From positions 1 to 45,533 of the forward strand of contig JAFXCP010000010.1 in assembly GCA_017521405.1 (NCBI GenBank): DNA of 45,533 bases, written 5' to 3'. The position numbers were made by a program, and so were the translations under genes. Below are positions 44,405 to 45,533 of this stretch, piece by piece. The notes under the pieces were generated by a model. It was not told the origin of the DNA. It saw nothing but the letters and a program-made list of their open reading frames with translations, and made no database searches. Each line of letters starts with the position of its first letter. Positions within the stretch are counted from its first letter, which is position 1. Source of the stretch: Akkermansia sp. GTDB taxonomy: Bacteria; Verrucomicrobiota; Verrucomicrobiia; Verrucomicrobiales; Akkermansiaceae.

Positions 44405-44443
44405 TAGCCTCAGGAGCCATTCAGGCCGATCACCAAGAGCAAA

Positions 44444-44473
44444 GCGGTGCAGGGTTCTTCACCCCTGCACCGC
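44444..44473. terminator. Hairpin between convergent Sel1 and hisIE genes
   Basis: GCGGTGCAGGG pairs with CCCTGCACCGC. The T-tract is weak on both strands, so it is probably a shared but imperfect terminator. Confidence 0.5.
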
Positions 44474-44500
44474 TTGCACATTCTTCAGCAAAAAGAAAAA

Positions 44501-45115
44501 TCAGTGTTTCTTCCAACCCGGCTTATGGCGGGAAGCCAGCTCCTCCACCACCTGCTCAATCCGCAGCCCCTTGGAGGTCAGCAGCACAATCAGATGGTAA
44601 AACATATCGGATGCCTCGTAAATCAGGCGTTCATCGCTGCCGTTGCAGGCTTCAATGCAAGCCTCCAGAGCCTCCTCGCCCACCTTCTGCGCCATGCGGT
44701 TCACCCCATCGCGGAAAAGAGAGGTTGTATACGAGCCTTCCGGCATCTCCTCGTGCCGCTTGTTAATGAAATCCTGCAACTCCGTCAGGAAAAGCAGCGG
44801 GCTTGCCGCATTCTCCTCCCCCCAGCAGGTATCCGTCCCCGTATGGCATACGGGGCCATGCGGCACCGCCTGAATCAAAAGCGTATCTTGGTCGCAATCC
44901 GCCTTTATGCTCACCACATCCAAGTAATGGCCGCTCGTCTCCCCCTTAGTCCACAAGCACTTGCGGCTACGGCTGTAAAAACACACACGGCCCGTCTCCT
45001 GAGTCCGGGCATAGGATTCTTCATTCATATAGCCAAGCATCAGCACCTTCCCCGTGCTTGCATCCTGAATGATGGCCGGAACAAGGCCCCCGCTCTTCTC
45101 AAAATCAATGCTCAT
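44501..45115 (-). CDS. hisIE: Bifunctional phosphoribosyl-AMP cyclohydrolase / phosphoribosyl-ATP pyrophosphatase
   Basis: A 204-residue fusion that carries out steps two and three of histidine synthesis. The N-terminal HisI domain has GKVLMLGYMN, the metal and active-site segment SRSRKCLWTKGETSGHY, DCDQD and the CHTGTDTCWG zinc site. The C-terminal HisE domain shows the helical EEALEACIEACNG and the metal-binding YEASDMFYHLIVLL. ATG 45115 is chosen from conservation of MSIDFEKSGGLVPA. No other his gene is adjacent. Confidence 0.95.
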   Translation of the reverse strand: MSIDFEKSGGLVPAIIQDASTGKVLMLGYMNEESYARTQETGRVCFYSRSRKCLWTKGETSGHYLDVVSIKADCDQDTLLIQAVPHGPVCHTGTDTCWGEENAASPLLFLTELQDFINKRHEEMPEGSYTTSLFRDGVNRMAQKVGEEALEACIEACNGSDERLIYEASDMFYHLIVLLTSKGLRIEQVVEELASRHKPGWKKH

Positions 45116-45213
45116 AGACAATTTCTCAGCTTCGTGCCCCCAGTATAGCACAATCTCCCCATGTTTCCACTCCTTTCTCAGTCACCCTCAGAACTTATCC
45201 CATTTTTTGAGAT

Positions 45214-45256
45214 AAAAAAACCGTCCCCGCCCTGTATAGCACAGAACGGGGAACGG
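45214..45256 (-). terminator. Rho-independent terminator of the PEP-CTERM gene
   Basis: On the minus strand CCGTTCCCCG and CGGGGACGG pair around a CTGT/ACAG inner stem, followed by seven T residues. Confidence 0.82.
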
Positions 45257-45307
45257 CGGGCAAAGCCCGGTTGGGTCTTATGACTCAGGGCTCCGAAATT
45301 GTAGCTC

Positions 45308-45533
45308 TCAGCCCCGGCGGCGGCGGGAAGCCAGAGCCGCCAGCGCCAGCAGACTCAACGTCGCCGTGGAAGGCTCAGGAATCGTCGGCAGTGTAAAGCC
45401 CGCCACATTCCCCTCCGTGCCCTTATAGGTGGCACCGGCCATGCTCAGCGTCAGATTGCTGTAATCCTCATCCGCATCGCTGCCGAAATCGAACTCCACG
45501 CCCGTGTACCCGGCGGCCACCAAAGCCTCCGTA
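45308..45533 (-). CDS. PEP-CTERM surface protein (partial, C-terminal end)
   Basis: The frame runs off the right edge; the last 74 residues lie inside the window and the stop is at 45308-45310. The tail shows the full sorting signal: PEP in TLPTIPEPSTA, a hydrophobic helix (LSLLALAALAS) and the basic end RRRRG. Such proteins are recognised by an exosortase at the inner membrane and released or anchored outside. The visible part before the signal is beta-rich. The rest of the protein is unknown. Confidence 0.85.
   Translation of the reverse strand, partial: TEALVAAGYTGVEFDFGSDADEDYSNLTLSMAGATYKGTEGNVAGFTLPTIPEPSTATLSLLALAALASRRRRG

Overview
The window looks like a chromosomal stretch of an Akkermansia-like member of the Verrucomicrobiota, with the right part of an integrated mobile element at its left end. 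The signs for this lineage are a Chlamydiae/Verrucomicrobia-type small basic protein (41287-41442), a PEP-CTERM protein with a poly-Arg tail at the right edge, a secreted GH95 fucosidase, and gene starts that almost never carry a Shine-Dalgarno sequence. The species is inferred from gene content only.

Region 1 (1-8460) is the accessory part. A plus-strand run encodes an unrecognised HTH-like protein, a compact SNF2-type helicase, a PD-(D/E)XK nuclease with a probable Fe-S cluster (DUF2800-like), and a protein that may bind single-stranded DNA. This resembles a phage replication/recombination module. Two short proteins that are copies of each other follow, then a DUF2924 protein, a large serine recombinase and an HTH protein. 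A convergent minus-strand gene ends in the same small C-terminal module as the DUF2924 protein. The element stops somewhere before a tRNA-Val gene (8465-8536).

Region 2 (8460-21900) is core chromosome: an octaheme cytochrome with TPRs, a membrane protein and a histidine kinase in one unit; pgk; a large secreted protein of unknown function; and the glycine cleavage genes gcvT-gcvH-gcvP, followed by an FKBP-type isomerase and a small membrane protein.

Region 3 (21900-29200, minus strand) is an envelope and housekeeping cluster: a shortened DapF-like protein, shikimate kinase, a metallophosphoesterase, LptG-like permease, HAD phosphatase, BamD-like lipoprotein, LptE-like lipoprotein and RsmI, with an outer-membrane-type protein upstream.

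Region 4 (29200-45533) holds a putative secreted cysteine peptidase, tRNA-Leu, folP, a ribbon-helix-helix regulator, an FHA protein coupled to the GH95 fucosidase and a two-component system, lipoproteins, YggL, citrate synthase, the small basic protein, an RluB-type pseudouridine synthase with a repetitive basic tail, a Sel1-repeat protein, HisIE and the PEP-CTERM protein.

A pattern runs through the chromosomal part. Good promoters (TTGnnn, 16-18 bases, TAnnnT) sit so close to many start codons, with only 6-9 bases after the -10 box, that the mRNAs should have almost no 5' leader.
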